From Ruegeria sp. Alg231-54 (GTDB lineage: Bacteria > Pseudomonadota > Alphaproteobacteria > Rhodobacterales > Rhodobacteraceae), in NCBI RefSeq assembly GCF_900143525.1, contig NZ_FREZ01000008.1:149493-213492 (forward strand): a stretch of DNA of 64,000 bases, given 5' to 3'. Of this stretch, positions 1-8,644 are shown piece after piece. The translations under genes were made by a program, and so were the position numbers. Within the stretch, counting starts at the first letter, position 1. Every line of letters starts with the position of its first letter. The notes beneath the pieces are model-generated. The model was not told where the DNA came from. It made no database searches and worked only from the letters and a program-made list of their open reading frames with translations.

Positions 1-38
1 CCCTGATATTGTCAAACTGTATCAAAAAAAACGAAAAA

Positions 39-962
39 ATGTCTTATCTCGACAACATCCGTACCTTTGTCAGGGTTTATGACCTTGGCAGCATGTCCGC
101 TGCAGGGCGAGACCTGCGAATCTCGCCTGCGGTGACGTCGGCGCGGATATCTCAGCTTGAAGATCATCTGGGCGTGCGCCTGTTTCAAAGAACGACGCGC
201 AACCTGAGCCCGACAGAGCAGGGGCGGGCATTCTATCCCGGTGCTGTGGCTGTTCTGGATGCGGTAGACGATGCCGAAGCGCAGGTTGTCCACCTGACTG
301 AGGCACCGCGCGGATCGCTGTTTGTGGCTGCTCCACTAGGGGTCGGGCGCAGGGTCTTGGCGCCACACGTACCTGATTTCCTTGCGGAATATCCCGAGAT
401 CGATGTGCGCCTGCGGTTGACGGACAGATCCGTTGATCTGACGACCGAAGGTTTGGATTTAGCCTTTTTCATCGGCCAACCTGAAGACAGTACTTTGCGC
501 ATTCGCAAGATCGCCGACTGTCAGCGCGTGCTGTGTGCCGCTCCGGCCTATGTTGAACGCAGGGGCATGCCAGCAACGGGCGCGGACCTGGTGTTGCAGC
601 GCCATGAATGCCTGAACCTGAGGTTTCCCGGCGCGACCGAGTTTCAGTGGCAGCTAGAGACACCTGACGGTCCCAAACGGTTCGCAGTCTCTGGCCGGTT
701 TGAATGTGACGATGGGGATGTGCTGACAGACTGGGCGCTGTCAGGGCAGGGGATCGCGATGAAACCGGTTTTTGAGGTGGCTGAGCACCTCAGCGCTGGG
801 CATTTGGTGCCTGTTGCGGTCGAAACACCACCGGTTTCGGTGCAAATGGCTTGCCTTTACACGCATCGCCGCCATCAGGACCCCAAGGCGCGTTTGTTTA
901 TGGATTTCATGATTGCACGGATCGGTAAGGTCGTGCGTGGGTCGGAATCTGCTGACAAATAA
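39..962 (+). CDS. LysR-family transcriptional regulator
   Basis: A 307-residue LysR regulator. Residues about 3-62 form the winged helix-turn-helix (a SPAVTSARISQLEDHLG core, then LFQRTTR), and the rest is the LysR substrate-binding domain. The open frame extends upstream to a TTG at 9, but the ATG at 39 gives the normal family N-terminus (MSYLDNIRTF) and is preferred. The gene converges on uraH with a hairpin between them. Its place beside the ureide cluster makes it a candidate regulator of that cluster, but a LysR gene normally diverges from its target and this one does not, so its target is unknown. Confidence 0.9.
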   Translation: MSYLDNIRTFVRVYDLGSMSAAGRDLRISPAVTSARISQLEDHLGVRLFQRTTRNLSPTEQGRAFYPGAVAVLDAVDDAEAQVVHLTEAPRGSLFVAAPLGVGRRVLAPHVPDFLAEYPEIDVRLRLTDRSVDLTTEGLDLAFFIGQPEDSTLRIRKIADCQRVLCAAPAYVERRGMPATGADLVLQRHECLNLRFPGATEFQWQLETPDGPKRFAVSGRFECDDGDVLTDWALSGQGIAMKPVFEVAEHLSAGHLVPVAVETPPVSVQMACLYTHRRHQDPKARLFMDFMIARIGKVVRGSESADK

Positions 963-963
963 A

Positions 964-982
964 GCTGCCGCTTAGCGGCAGC
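964..982 (-). terminator. Hairpin between LysR gene and uraH
   Basis: A perfect 8-bp stem (GCTGCCGC / GCGGCAGC) with a 3-base loop lies in the 33-bp convergent gap. Read on the minus strand it is followed by a T-rich run (TTTATTT), which fits a rho-independent terminator for uraH. On the plus strand no T run follows. Confidence 0.7.
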
Positions 983-995
983 CCCATCTCGCAGT

Positions 996-1352
996 TCAAC
1001 TGCCTCGGTAGGTCGAATAGCCGTAAGGGGACAGCAACAGAGGCACGTGATAATGTGCCTCGGCATCAGACATGCCAAACCGGAGCGGCACCTGATCCAG
1101 AAACAGCGGGTCATCAGCAGCCTGGCCCGATGCGCGCAGATAGTCTCCTGCGAAGAAAACCAGCTCGTAAGTACCAGTTTTGAAAGAGTCTTGTGGCAAG
1201 ATTGGGCTGTCAGTGCGACCGTCCGAATTGGTCTCCATCTCGGCGATTTTGCGATGGGAGTTCCCCGACACCCGGTAGAGTGCGATTTTCAATCCTTCAG
1301 CCGGGCAGCCGCGTGCAGTGTCCAGAACATGGGTCGTCAGATAGCCAGCCAC
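996..1352 (-). CDS. uraH: 5-hydroxyisourate hydrolase
   Basis: A 118-residue transthyretin-related protein, full length for the family. It hydrolyses 5-hydroxyisourate, the product of urate oxidase, to OHCU. The family hallmarks are visible: the N-terminal THVLDTARG segment carrying a conserved His, a second His in the HYHVPLL segment near residue 101, and the C-terminal YRGS tetrapeptide. The start is GTG with a strong ribosome-binding site (AAAGGAG) upstream. It diverges from the puuE-uraD fusion gene across 149 bp, so the two probably share a control region. It belongs to the urate-degradation set in this block. Confidence 0.95.
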   Translation of the reverse strand: MAGYLTTHVLDTARGCPAEGLKIALYRVSGNSHRKIAEMETNSDGRTDSPILPQDSFKTGTYELVFFAGDYLRASGQAADDPLFLDQVPLRFGMSDAEAHYHVPLLLSPYGYSTYRGS

Positions 1353-1501
1353 GGGTCTCTCCTTTGATTTGTCTTTTGCTTTGTTACAGTCTGACGCAAA
1401 GTTTGAAACAGTGGAAATGCCGAAAGAACCGGAAACAGCGTTTGGATTGATTTGATAATCATCGGCGTGTTTCTGGGGTAAGGCTATTCAAAAGATTAAG
1501 A
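1353..1501. promoter_or_regulatory. Divergent promoter region uraH / puuE-uraD
   Basis: This 149-bp AT-richer gap separates two divergent genes that act on successive ureides, so it must hold promoters in both directions and probably an operator. I could not pick out convincing -35/-10 pairs or a clear LysR-type box. Confidence 0.5.
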
Positions 1502-2932
1502 ATGGAAGATGCCATGCAGCCCCCTCGCTATCCTCGTGACATGATTGGCTACGGTGCCAACACGCCGAACGCCCAATGGCCAGGCGGTGCAAAGCTGGCC
1601 GTTCAGATCGTGTTGAACTACGAAGAGGGCGGCGAGAATTGCGTGCTGCACGGCGATGCGGCGTCCGAGGCGTTTCTGTCCGAAATCGTGGGGGCCGCCC
1701 AATGGCCGGACCAGCGCCATTGGAACATGGAGTCGATCTATGAGTACGGCTCTCGCGCTGGGTTCTGGCGACTGCACCGGTTGATGCAGGACTTGCCAAT
1801 AACAGTCTATGGCGTTGCAACAGCTTTGGCTCGCTCGCCGGATCAGATGGCCGCGATGAAGGCAGCGGGGTGGGAGATTGCCAGCCATGGCTTGAAATGG
1901 GTCGAGCACAAAGACATGCCCGAAGATGAAGAGCGCGCACAGATCGCCGAAGCGATCCGCCTTCACACCGAAGTCGTCGGTGAACGACCACGTGGTTGGT
2001 ACACGGGGCGATGTTCGGAAAACACCGCTCGTCTGGTGGCAGAAGAAGGTGGCTTTGCCTATGTGGCCGACACATATGCGGACGACTTGCCGTACTGGAT
2101 GCAGACTGGTGGGCGGGATCAGTTGATCGTGCCCTATACACTGGATTGCAACGACATGCGCTTTGCCACGCCGCAGGGCTTCAACTCGGGCGACCAGTTC
2201 TATTCCTACCTCAAGGACAGCTTTGATGCGCTCTACGCCGAGGGCGAGGCCGGAGCGCCCAAGATGCTGTCGATCGGTTTGCATTGCCGCCTGATCGGAC
2301 GACCTGGCCGGGTGATGGCGTTGAAACGGTTTCTGGAATACGCGCGCGGCTTTTCTGATGTCTGGTTTGCAACACGGTTGCAGATCGCCGAACACTGGGC
2401 GGAAAACCATCCGGCGGTGCCGTATCCGAAACCTACTCAGATGGATCGGGACGTGTTTGTCTCCACATATGGCGGCATCTTCGAGCATTCCGCCTGGATC
2501 GCTGAACGGGCGTATGAGCTGGAATTGGGACCGGCGCATGACACAGCCGGAGGGCTGCACAGCGCATTGACACGCACGTTCCGTTCCGCCTCTGCGGACG
2601 AAAGGATGGGTGTCCTGACCGCGCACCCGGATCTGGCCGGAAAGCTGGCGCAGGCCAAACGGCTGACTCACGAAAGCACGTCCGAGCAGGCTTCGGCCGG
2701 ATTGGATGCCCTGACAGATGAAGAGCGTGCGACGTTCACCGAGTTGAACCAGAAATACACTGAGAAATTCGGCTTTCCGTTTATCATCGCCGTACGTGAT
2801 CACGACAAAACGTCTATCCTTCAGGCGTTTCAACGGCGGATCGATCAGGATAAGGACATCGAATTCGCCGAGGCTTGCCGTCAGGTCGAGCGGATCGCCG
2901 AATTCCGGTTGCGGGACGTTTTACCCTCATGA
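1502..2932 (+). CDS. puuE: Allantoinase (PuuE type) fused to OHCU decarboxylase
   Basis: A 476-residue fusion. The first ~310 residues match PuuE, the metal-independent allantoinase of the polysaccharide-deacetylase (NodB) fold that opens the allantoin ring to allantoate (Y-GANTP, NYEEGGE, ASHG--W, YTGR segments). Residues from about 320 on match OHCU decarboxylase (UraD): the HPDLAGKLA and FGFPFIIAVR motifs are typical of that domain, which converts OHCU to S-allantoin. One polypeptide therefore carries two consecutive activities. ATG at 1502 was used; a second ATG at 1514 (MQPPRYPRDM) is equally plausible, and neither has a strong ribosome-binding site. The stop overlaps the start of allA by four bases (ATGA). 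Confidence 0.93.
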   Translation: MEDAMQPPRYPRDMIGYGANTPNAQWPGGAKLAVQIVLNYEEGGENCVLHGDAASEAFLSEIVGAAQWPDQRHWNMESIYEYGSRAGFWRLHRLMQDLPITVYGVATALARSPDQMAAMKAAGWEIASHGLKWVEHKDMPEDEERAQIAEAIRLHTEVVGERPRGWYTGRCSENTARLVAEEGGFAYVADTYADDLPYWMQTGGRDQLIVPYTLDCNDMRFATPQGFNSGDQFYSYLKDSFDALYAEGEAGAPKMLSIGLHCRLIGRPGRVMALKRFLEYARGFSDVWFATRLQIAEHWAENHPAVPYPKPTQMDRDVFVSTYGGIFEHSAWIAERAYELELGPAHDTAGGLHSALTRTFRSASADERMGVLTAHPDLAGKLAQAKRLTHESTSEQASAGLDALTDEERATFTELNQKYTEKFGFPFIIAVRDHDKTSILQAFQRRIDQDKDIEFAEACRQVERIAEFRLRDVLPS

Positions 2933-3417
2933 GTGCGCAAGTCAGGACTGCGCCATTGACGGCCAAGGCATTTGCCCCGTTTGGTGATGTCATCGAAGTG
3001 ACCGGTGATCCGGACAAGATCATCAATCAGGGGCAATGTGGCCGGTTCCATGATCTGGCACGACTGGATTTCACAGACGGACGCGCCGGGATCAGCCTGT
3101 TCAACGCCAACCCGCGATCCTTGCCCTATCAACTGGATATGGTTGAACGTCACCCCGAGGGCAGTCAGGCGTTCATCCCAATGACACATCAGCCTTTTCT
3201 GGTTGTCGTGGCCCCGGATGAGGGCGGGCGGCCCGGACATCCGCAGGCATTTGTGACCAAGCCCGGACAGGGTGTGAACTATTTTCGCGGCACTTGGCAT
3301 GGGGTGCTGACCCCATTGCACGGGCCCGGCTTATTCGCTGTGATTGATCGGATTGGTGGGGGTTCAAATCTGGAGGAGTTTTGGTTTGACACCCCGTTTG
3401 AGGTCATAAGCGGATAG
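2929..3417 (+). CDS. allA: Ureidoglycolate lyase
   Basis: A 162-residue protein of the ureidoglycolate lyase/hydrolase family, beginning with the typical LTAKAFAPFGDVIE segment. Conserved NQG, FNANPR, ERHPEGSQAF and GTWHGVL segments of the cupin-like fold are present. It cleaves ureidoglycolate to glyoxylate and urea. Its start overlaps the puuE-uraD stop (ATGA), so the two are translationally coupled, and its product glyoxylate is the likely substrate of the GhrA-type reductase at 6338. Confidence 0.93.
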   Translation: MSAQVRTAPLTAKAFAPFGDVIEVTGDPDKIINQGQCGRFHDLARLDFTDGRAGISLFNANPRSLPYQLDMVERHPEGSQAFIPMTHQPFLVVVAPDEGGRPGHPQAFVTKPGQGVNYFRGTWHGVLTPLHGPGLFAVIDRIGGGSNLEEFWFDTPFEVISG

Positions 3418-3471
3418 GGTTCTCCCGCCCGGTCAATGCGCATCACAGATGCTTGTGACCTGTTGGGCCAA

Positions 3472-3499
3472 GCAGCGCGCGGGCAAGCCCGCCCGCTGC
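3472..3499. terminator. Strong hairpin between convergent allA and gap
   Basis: A long GC-rich stem lies between two convergent genes: GCAGCG, an unpaired C, GCGGGC, loop AA, then the complementary arm with a matching unpaired C. No clear T run follows on either strand, so a bidirectional terminator role is inferred from position and stability. Confidence 0.5.
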
Positions 3500-3511
3500 G
3501 CCCCCGCAAAT

Positions 3512-4498
3512 TCAGCTATCTGTCATAAGACGGGCAACATCCATCATGCGAGCTGAAAATCCCCACTCATTGTCATACCAGCCGAAAACACGGACCTGAT
3601 GTTCGCCGACCATGCGTGTTTCGGGTCCCGCGATAACCAGTGACTCTGGGCGTGTACGCAGGTCTGACGAGACCAGAGGGTGATCTGTCCAACCCAGCAC
3701 GGGCGATGTCTGGACGGCCGCGCGCAGTTCGGCTTCGAACATCTCGGGTGACATTCCGCGGTCCAGCGTCACCACCAGATCAATGGCGGATACACTGGCC
3801 GTCGGGACCCGAACAGCAGCGCCCGAGATGCGGCCAGCCAAATGCGGCATGACTTCGTCGATCAGATGAGTGGCGCTTGACGTGGTTGGCACCATCGACA
3901 GCGCGCCCGCGCGCGAACGGGCGAGATCGCCGCGTGGTGCGTCCACCATAGGTTGGCTGTTCGTATAGCAGTGTATCGTTGTCATATGGGCTGACGCGAT
4001 CCCGCCAATTTGGTCCAGCACTTTGACCAAGGGCGCAAGCCCGTTAGTTGTGCATGACGCGTTGGACACAATGCGAGCATTGCCCAACTGATCTTCGTTG
4101 GCCCCCAGAACGATGGTGATTTCGGTCGCGGGCGAGGGGCCAGAGATCAGCACCTTGCGGGCCCCGGCGGTCAGGCCCTGACTGGCCACATCCGAGGTGC
4201 GGGCAACACCGGTGCAATCCATAAGAACGTCAACATCAGACAGGTCGACATGCATCAGATTGGGACTGTGCGTCATTGGGATTGTGCGCCCATCGACGAC
4301 GATCGCCGCGTCGCCCTGTTCTACTGCTCCAGCGTAGGGGCCAAAGGTGCTGTCATATTTGAACAGGTAGGCGCAGGTCTCAAGCGGGGCGATGTCGTTG
4401 ATCAGAACCGGCTCAATATCCGTGTCCTGCGGCAAAGCCAGCAGCTGCCGCAGGATTGTGCGGCCGATACGGCCGAATCCGTTGATTGCAAGTTTCAT
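3512..4498 (-). CDS. gap: Glyceraldehyde-3-phosphate dehydrogenase family protein
   Basis: A 328-residue NAD(P)-dependent GAPDH. The N-terminal GFGRIGR dinucleotide-binding motif is at residues 7-13, the active-site SNASCTTN places the catalytic Cys near 149, and WYDNEWGFS is near the C-terminus. It catalyses the phosphorylating oxidation of glyceraldehyde-3-phosphate. The frame can be extended to a TTG at 4504, but the ATG at 4498 gives the standard MKLAINGFGRIGR start. It stands alone, without pgk or tkt, and could be a secondary GAPDH or an erythrose-4-phosphate dehydrogenase-like paralogue. Its link to ureide metabolism is only positional. Confidence 0.9.
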   Translation of the reverse strand: MKLAINGFGRIGRTILRQLLALPQDTDIEPVLINDIAPLETCAYLFKYDSTFGPYAGAVEQGDAAIVVDGRTIPMTHSPNLMHVDLSDVDVLMDCTGVARTSDVASQGLTAGARKVLISGPSPATEITIVLGANEDQLGNARIVSNASCTTNGLAPLVKVLDQIGGIASAHMTTIHCYTNSQPMVDAPRGDLARSRAGALSMVPTTSSATHLIDEVMPHLAGRISGAAVRVPTASVSAIDLVVTLDRGMSPEMFEAELRAAVQTSPVLGWTDHPLVSSDLRTRPESLVIAGPETRMVGEHQVRVFGWYDNEWGFSARMMDVARLMTDS

Positions 4499-4552
4499 GC
4501 GCAAGCTATGGCAGTGCTCTGCCGATAGCTCAATGCCCGTTGTGACCTATGG

Positions 4553-4876
4553 TCAGTTGCAGCTGACCTGCGAAAAGAACTGACCCGAAATGTTCTGGTA
4601 CATGCTGGCCACGATCGGTCTGCACCCGGTCGCTTGCTGAAAGGCGGCTATGGCCTGAATGGTGCGCAAGCGCGGCGGTGGGCCAAAGGGGTTCAGGTTG
4701 TTGTTGTCGCGCGTCGCACGGTATACGACCGGAGCGTCCGAGACCTGTGTCACCGCCCAGGTGCGGCTCATGACAAAAACCTGCTTGGTTTCTTCCTTTG
4801 CGGCGACAGGCGTTGCATCAAATGCCGTCAAACCAATCGCAGCAGCCAGTGCCAGCATCGTTACACGCAGTACCAT
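4553..4876 (-). CDS. Small exported protein of unknown function
   Basis: A 107-residue protein that I do not recognise. It begins with a clear Sec signal peptide (MVLRVTMLALAAAIGL, cleavage probable after PVAA near residue 26). The mature part has two Cys, one in ATGCRP and one in the C-terminal VSCN, which could form a disulfide in the periplasm. The frame is open upstream to 4909, but the ATG at 4876 fits the signal peptide best and AGATTG-type spacing precedes it. It lies between gap and allE in the same orientation. Confidence 0.7.
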   Translation of the reverse strand: MVLRVTMLALAAAIGLTAFDATPVAAKEETKQVFVMSRTWAVTQVSDAPVVYRATRDNNNLNPFGPPPRLRTIQAIAAFQQATGCRPIVASMYQNISGQFFSQVSCN

Positions 4877-4964
4877 TGAACAATCTCCAGTGCTAAAATT
4901 CGCTGTCATTTCACCAGATTCACGCGCTTCTGTGAACCCCTGACCGAAAAAAGCGTTTAAAAGC

Positions 4965-5798
4965 CTAGCGTTTGGACAACATCAGCGGCATGTGCCGGTT
5001 CACATCCTTGTAAAGCAGATAGCGAAAGCGACCAGGTCCGCCCGCGTAGCAGGCCTGCGGGCAGAAGGCGCGCAACCACATGTAATCGCCGGCCTCTACC
5101 TCGACCCAATCCTGGTTAAGCCGATAGACCGCCTTGCCTTCCAGAACGTACAAACCGTGTTCCATGACATGGGTTTCGGCAAAGGGAATCACGCCGCCGG
5201 GTTCGAAATTTACGATGTTGACGTGCATGTCATGACGCAAATCCTGCGGATCGGTGAAGCGGGTCGTGGACCAGCTCCCCTCAGTGCCGGGCATCTCAAC
5301 GGGCGATACATCGCGCTCATTTGTGATGATCGGATCTGGAGCAGGCAGGCCGGGAACGGCTTCATACGCTTTGCGAACCCAGTGGAATCGGGCGGTTTTT
5401 TCGGCGCGGTTGTGCAGGGTCCAGTCCGATCCCGACGGGATATAGGCGTATCCGCCGGTATCGAGGACATGCTCAGTGCCACCCAATGTCAGGGTCACTT
5501 TACCCTCGACCACAAAGAGAACACCCTGCGCCTTGGCGTCTGTTTCAGGGTGGTCGCTGCCGCCGTCGGGCTGAACTTCCATGATGTATTGCGAAAACGT
5601 CTCGGCGAATCCGCTTAGGGGGCGGGACAGGACCCAAAGCCGTGTGCCTTCCCAGAACGGCAGGTTGCTGGTGACGATGTCGCGCATGGTGCCTTTGGGG
5701 ATAACCGCATAGGCTTCGGTAAACATGGCGCGGTCGGTCAACAGCTGGTCTTGTCCGGGGTGTCCGCCTGTGGGCGCATAATAGGTGGGCTGTGCCAT
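4965..5798 (-). CDS. allE: (S)-ureidoglycine aminohydrolase
   Basis: A 277-residue bicupin. Two beta-barrel halves are visible at about residues 50-130 (LFVVEGKVTLTLGG, YIPSG) and 180-265 (GVIPFAETHVMEHGLYVLEG, AGDYMWLRAFCPQ). It removes ammonia from S-ureidoglycine to give S-ureidoglycolate, the substrate of allA. The chosen ATG at 5798 (MAQPTYYAPTGG) follows an AGAGGC ribosome-binding site; the frame stays open to 5858 without a better start. The FCPQACYAGG end is typical of the family. Together with allA it gives the lower half of the allantoate pathway. Confidence 0.93.
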   Translation of the reverse strand: MAQPTYYAPTGGHPGQDQLLTDRAMFTEAYAVIPKGTMRDIVTSNLPFWEGTRLWVLSRPLSGFAETFSQYIMEVQPDGGSDHPETDAKAQGVLFVVEGKVTLTLGGTEHVLDTGGYAYIPSGSDWTLHNRAEKTARFHWVRKAYEAVPGLPAPDPIITNERDVSPVEMPGTEGSWSTTRFTDPQDLRHDMHVNIVNFEPGGVIPFAETHVMEHGLYVLEGKAVYRLNQDWVEVEAGDYMWLRAFCPQACYAGGPGRFRYLLYKDVNRHMPLMLSKR

Positions 5799-5973
5799 TT
5801 CATGCCTCTGGTTCGTGTTTGGGGCACTATGCGGGGATTGGGCCGATGGTCCTAGCACCCGAGTCGCGATAGGTTATTTCGGTATTATTTGAAGGTCGGC
5901 CAGCGGGGCTTGGCCCCCGTTCCCCAGCGGTATAGTCTTGTGACCAAACTTATTTCAATGAGGCGAGAAGATC

Positions 5974-6330
5974 ATGAAAGCTTGGATTCCACCTTTTTTT
6001 GCAGCAGCCATTGTGATCGGCGCGGTTTCACTGGCACAGGCCAAGCCACTTTCGAGAATCATCGCAGAAATGGGATTGAGCCCTGAGGACTATAGTGTCG
6101 TCAACGCCACGACTAACGCGATGTTGACAGATGGAATGCCTCAGGTCGGAACCGAACGCACTTGGTCGAACGACGACACCGGATCAAAAGGCACTGTCCG
6201 AGTGCGCGAGGTCCGGGAAAATTGCGTGCATCTCCAGCATTTCATCGTGCCCGCCGGGGCCGAACAATCACGCGAGGTCAGAACCCGCAATTGCCGGGAC
6301 GCCGGCGGGAACTGGGTTCTGACACCTTGA
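5974..6330 (+). CDS. Small secreted protein, possible 17-kDa surface-antigen-like fold
   Basis: A 118-residue protein starting at an ATG behind GAGGCGAGAAG. Residues 1-23 form a signal peptide ending AQAKP. The rest contains a W-N-DTGSKGTV segment, an NCVHLQHF segment and a final NCRDAGGNWVLTP. The spacing of Trp, Gly and paired Cys with a terminal G-N-W resembles the small surface-antigen/RT0821-type domain, which is an inference from pattern only. The function is unknown. It lies between the divergent allE and the convergent ghrA. Confidence 0.65.
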   Translation: MKAWIPPFFAAAIVIGAVSLAQAKPLSRIIAEMGLSPEDYSVVNATTNAMLTDGMPQVGTERTWSNDDTGSKGTVRVREVRENCVHLQHFIVPAGAEQSREVRTRNCRDAGGNWVLTP

Positions 6331-6337
6331 TTTCGAC

Positions 6338-7273
6338 TCAGTAGCCGCGTGTGCGGTCGACCTCGTGCAGTAAGGGCATTCCTGCGGACAACCGTTGGAA
6401 ATTCTCGGCAACGTCCGCCAGTGCTTCACCTAAGTGCCAGCCAGAAACATGCGGAGTGATTGTGACGCCCGGGTGTGCCCAGAGCGGACTGTCTGACGGT
6501 AAGGGTTCTGTACTGGTTACGTCCAGAACGGCGTGGCCGGGCGTTCCCCGGTCCAAGGCCTTGATCAGCGCATTTTCGTCAATCAGATCACCACGCCCTG
6601 CGTTCAACAGTTGACTGCCGGGTTTCATGGCGGCCAGCATCTGCGCATCGAACAAGCCAACGGTTTGCGGCGTGGACGGCAGAATTGCGCAAACGTGGTC
6701 GCATTGGCCTAGCAACGTCGGCAGCGCATCCTCGCCGTGCAGGCAGGTGACACCCTCAATCTCTTTCCGGGATCTGCTCCATCCCATGACCTGAAATCCG
6801 ATGGCGCGCAGCATCCTGGCGCTGCGGGCGCCGATATGGCCCAGGCCCAGAACGCCCACTACGGTGTCCGGCGTGAATACCGGCGCTTTGGGCACCCATT
6901 CTGCTTTGCGCTGGGCAGCTTCGTGAAAAGCCATGTTCCGTTGGTGGTGAAGGACATAGGCGACGAACCACTCGGCAATGCCCTGCGCCGGCGCATCGGG
7001 TTTGAGTCGCGCGATACGGACGTGTTCGGGCAGGCTCGGGTTGCCAACAATCGTTTCGACGCCCGCGCCCAGTTTCTGGACCAGTTGCAGGTTCGGCAGC
7101 CGTTTGGGGTGGTCGTTGTTCAGGCCGACAACAGCGACCATGGTGATTTCGCTTGCATCTCCAATCGTTTCCCGGGTGCGCACATCCGTGCCGGGGTGTA
7201 TGTTTCGGATCGTTTTGGCGATGTCATCATCGCTTATCCAGTCGGTCAGCCCGGTTTCGATCAATAGCGCCAT
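6338..7273 (-). CDS. ghrA: Glyoxylate/hydroxypyruvate reductase A (D-2-hydroxyacid dehydrogenase)
   Basis: A 311-residue member of the D-isomer 2-hydroxyacid dehydrogenase family, GhrA branch. The Rossmann motif GVLGLGHIGARSA lies near residues 140-152, with the catalytic set after it: Arg in NAGRGDLID, Glu in STEPLPSD and His in TPHVSGW. It reduces glyoxylate to glycolate or hydroxypyruvate to glycerate with NAD(P)H. Glyoxylate is the end product of allA in this block, so it is a fitting sink. It ends 8 bp from the stop of the convergent secreted-protein gene. Confidence 0.9.
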   Translation of the reverse strand: MALLIETGLTDWISDDDIAKTIRNIHPGTDVRTRETIGDASEITMVAVVGLNNDHPKRLPNLQLVQKLGAGVETIVGNPSLPEHVRIARLKPDAPAQGIAEWFVAYVLHHQRNMAFHEAAQRKAEWVPKAPVFTPDTVVGVLGLGHIGARSARMLRAIGFQVMGWSRSRKEIEGVTCLHGEDALPTLLGQCDHVCAILPSTPQTVGLFDAQMLAAMKPGSQLLNAGRGDLIDENALIKALDRGTPGHAVLDVTSTEPLPSDSPLWAHPGVTITPHVSGWHLGEALADVAENFQRLSAGMPLLHEVDRTRGY

Positions 7274-7400
7274 GAATCACCCTCGCAATTTCATTTTGAT
7301 TGAGTTGACGTTCCGTCACACAGCTAGACATTCTATCGGCAGCTAAGTCATTCTCTGTTCAAAGGTAAAGCCCGCTCTTTGGGCCTGAGGAGGAAAGCTC

Positions 7401-8636
7401 ATGAACATGTCATTCGGTCTGCGCGAAGAAAATCGCGCGCTGCTGCAACGTGTGGCAGATATGATCCGGGATGAGATCATGCCGCTGGAAGAAGAATACC
7501 AGGCCGAAATCGATAAGGGCGACCGCTGGCAATACACCGAACGTCAGGCGGAAATCCTGGAAGGGCTGAAAGCCAAGGCCAAGGCTGCCGGATTATGGAA
7601 CTTCTGGCTGACCGACAGCGACAAGGGCTTTGGTTTGACGACGGTCGAGTATGCTTATTTCGCCGAAGAGATGGGCAAGACGCCCCTTGGGGCCGAAGTA
7701 TTCAACTGCTCAGCCCCCGATACCGGTAATATGGAAGTGTTCGAGCGTTATGGCACGGACGAGATGAAAGAGCAGTGGCTGAAGCCCCTGCTGAACGGCG
7801 ATATCCGGTCCGCGTATTTGATGACGGAACCGGATGTGGCGTCATCGGATGCCACGAACGTGTCGATGTCCTGTGTGCGAGACGGGGATGACTTTGTTCT
7901 GAAAGGGGAAAAATGGTGGTCATCGGGGGCGGGTGATCCACGGTGCAAGGTCTATATCGTCATGGTCAAGACGGCGGGCGACGAGCAACCCAAACACAAG
8001 CGGCAGTCGATGATTGTTGTGCCTGCTGATGCGCCGGGGATTGAGATTCTGCGACCGATGCAGGTTTACGGCCACGATGATGCCCCGCACGGCCACATGC
8101 ATATTCGCTTTACCAACGTTCGCGTGCCAGCAGAGAGCATCCTGTTGGGCGAAGGCCGCGGGTTCGAGATCGCGCAAGGCCGTCTTGGGCCCGGCCGTAT
8201 CCACCACTGCATGCGCGCAATTGGTCAGGCTGAAACGGCGCTGGAGCAGATGTGCAAACGGTCGCTGCTGCGCGAAGCCTTCGGCAAGAAATTGGCGCAA
8301 CTCGGGGCGAATTTCGATATCATCGCCGAATGCCGGATGGAGATTGAAATGGCGCGCCTGCTGTGCCTGAAAGCTGCCTGGTACATGGATCAGGGCGATG
8401 CCCGCGCGGCGGCTCCCTGGATCAGCCAGATCAAGGTCGTCGCCCCGCGTGTCGCACTCAAAGTCATCGATGAGGCCGTTCAGATGTTCGGCGGGCAGGG
8501 GGTTAGTCAGGACACGCCGCTGGCGACGGCCTGGACCCATGTGCGTACATTGCGGCTGGCGGATGGGCCTGATGCTGTACACCGCCGTCAGGTGGCGCGG
8601 GCCGAGTTGAAGAAGCATACCCAGGAAAAAGTCTGA
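7401..8636 (+). CDS. Acyl-CoA dehydrogenase family protein (ACAD10/11-like)
   Basis: A 411-residue FAD-dependent acyl-CoA dehydrogenase, complete. The N-terminal helical domain is followed by the beta-domain FAD motifs (MTEPDVASSDATN near 140-153 and KGEKWWSSGAGDP near 170-182), and the C-terminal helices carry MFGGQGVSQDTPLA. It has the ACAD10/11-type signature GRIHHCMRAIGQAE rather than the short-chain form. The natural substrate is unknown. The start at 7401 follows GAGGAAAG. It is eight bases upstream of the thioesterase-like gene, so the two form an operon. Confidence 0.9.
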   Translation: MNMSFGLREENRALLQRVADMIRDEIMPLEEEYQAEIDKGDRWQYTERQAEILEGLKAKAKAAGLWNFWLTDSDKGFGLTTVEYAYFAEEMGKTPLGAEVFNCSAPDTGNMEVFERYGTDEMKEQWLKPLLNGDIRSAYLMTEPDVASSDATNVSMSCVRDGDDFVLKGEKWWSSGAGDPRCKVYIVMVKTAGDEQPKHKRQSMIVVPADAPGIEILRPMQVYGHDDAPHGHMHIRFTNVRVPAESILLGEGRGFEIAQGRLGPGRIHHCMRAIGQAETALEQMCKRSLLREAFGKKLAQLGANFDIIAECRMEIEMARLLCLKAAWYMDQGDARAAAPWISQIKVVAPRVALKVIDEAVQMFGGQGVSQDTPLATAWTHVRTLRLADGPDAVHRRQVARAELKKHTQEKV

Positions 8637-8644
8637 GGTTCTAG

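Noticed and set aside
1496..2833. A 445-residue frame on the minus strand
   Set aside because: It is the complement of the puuE-uraD fusion, with no domain match and no start signal.
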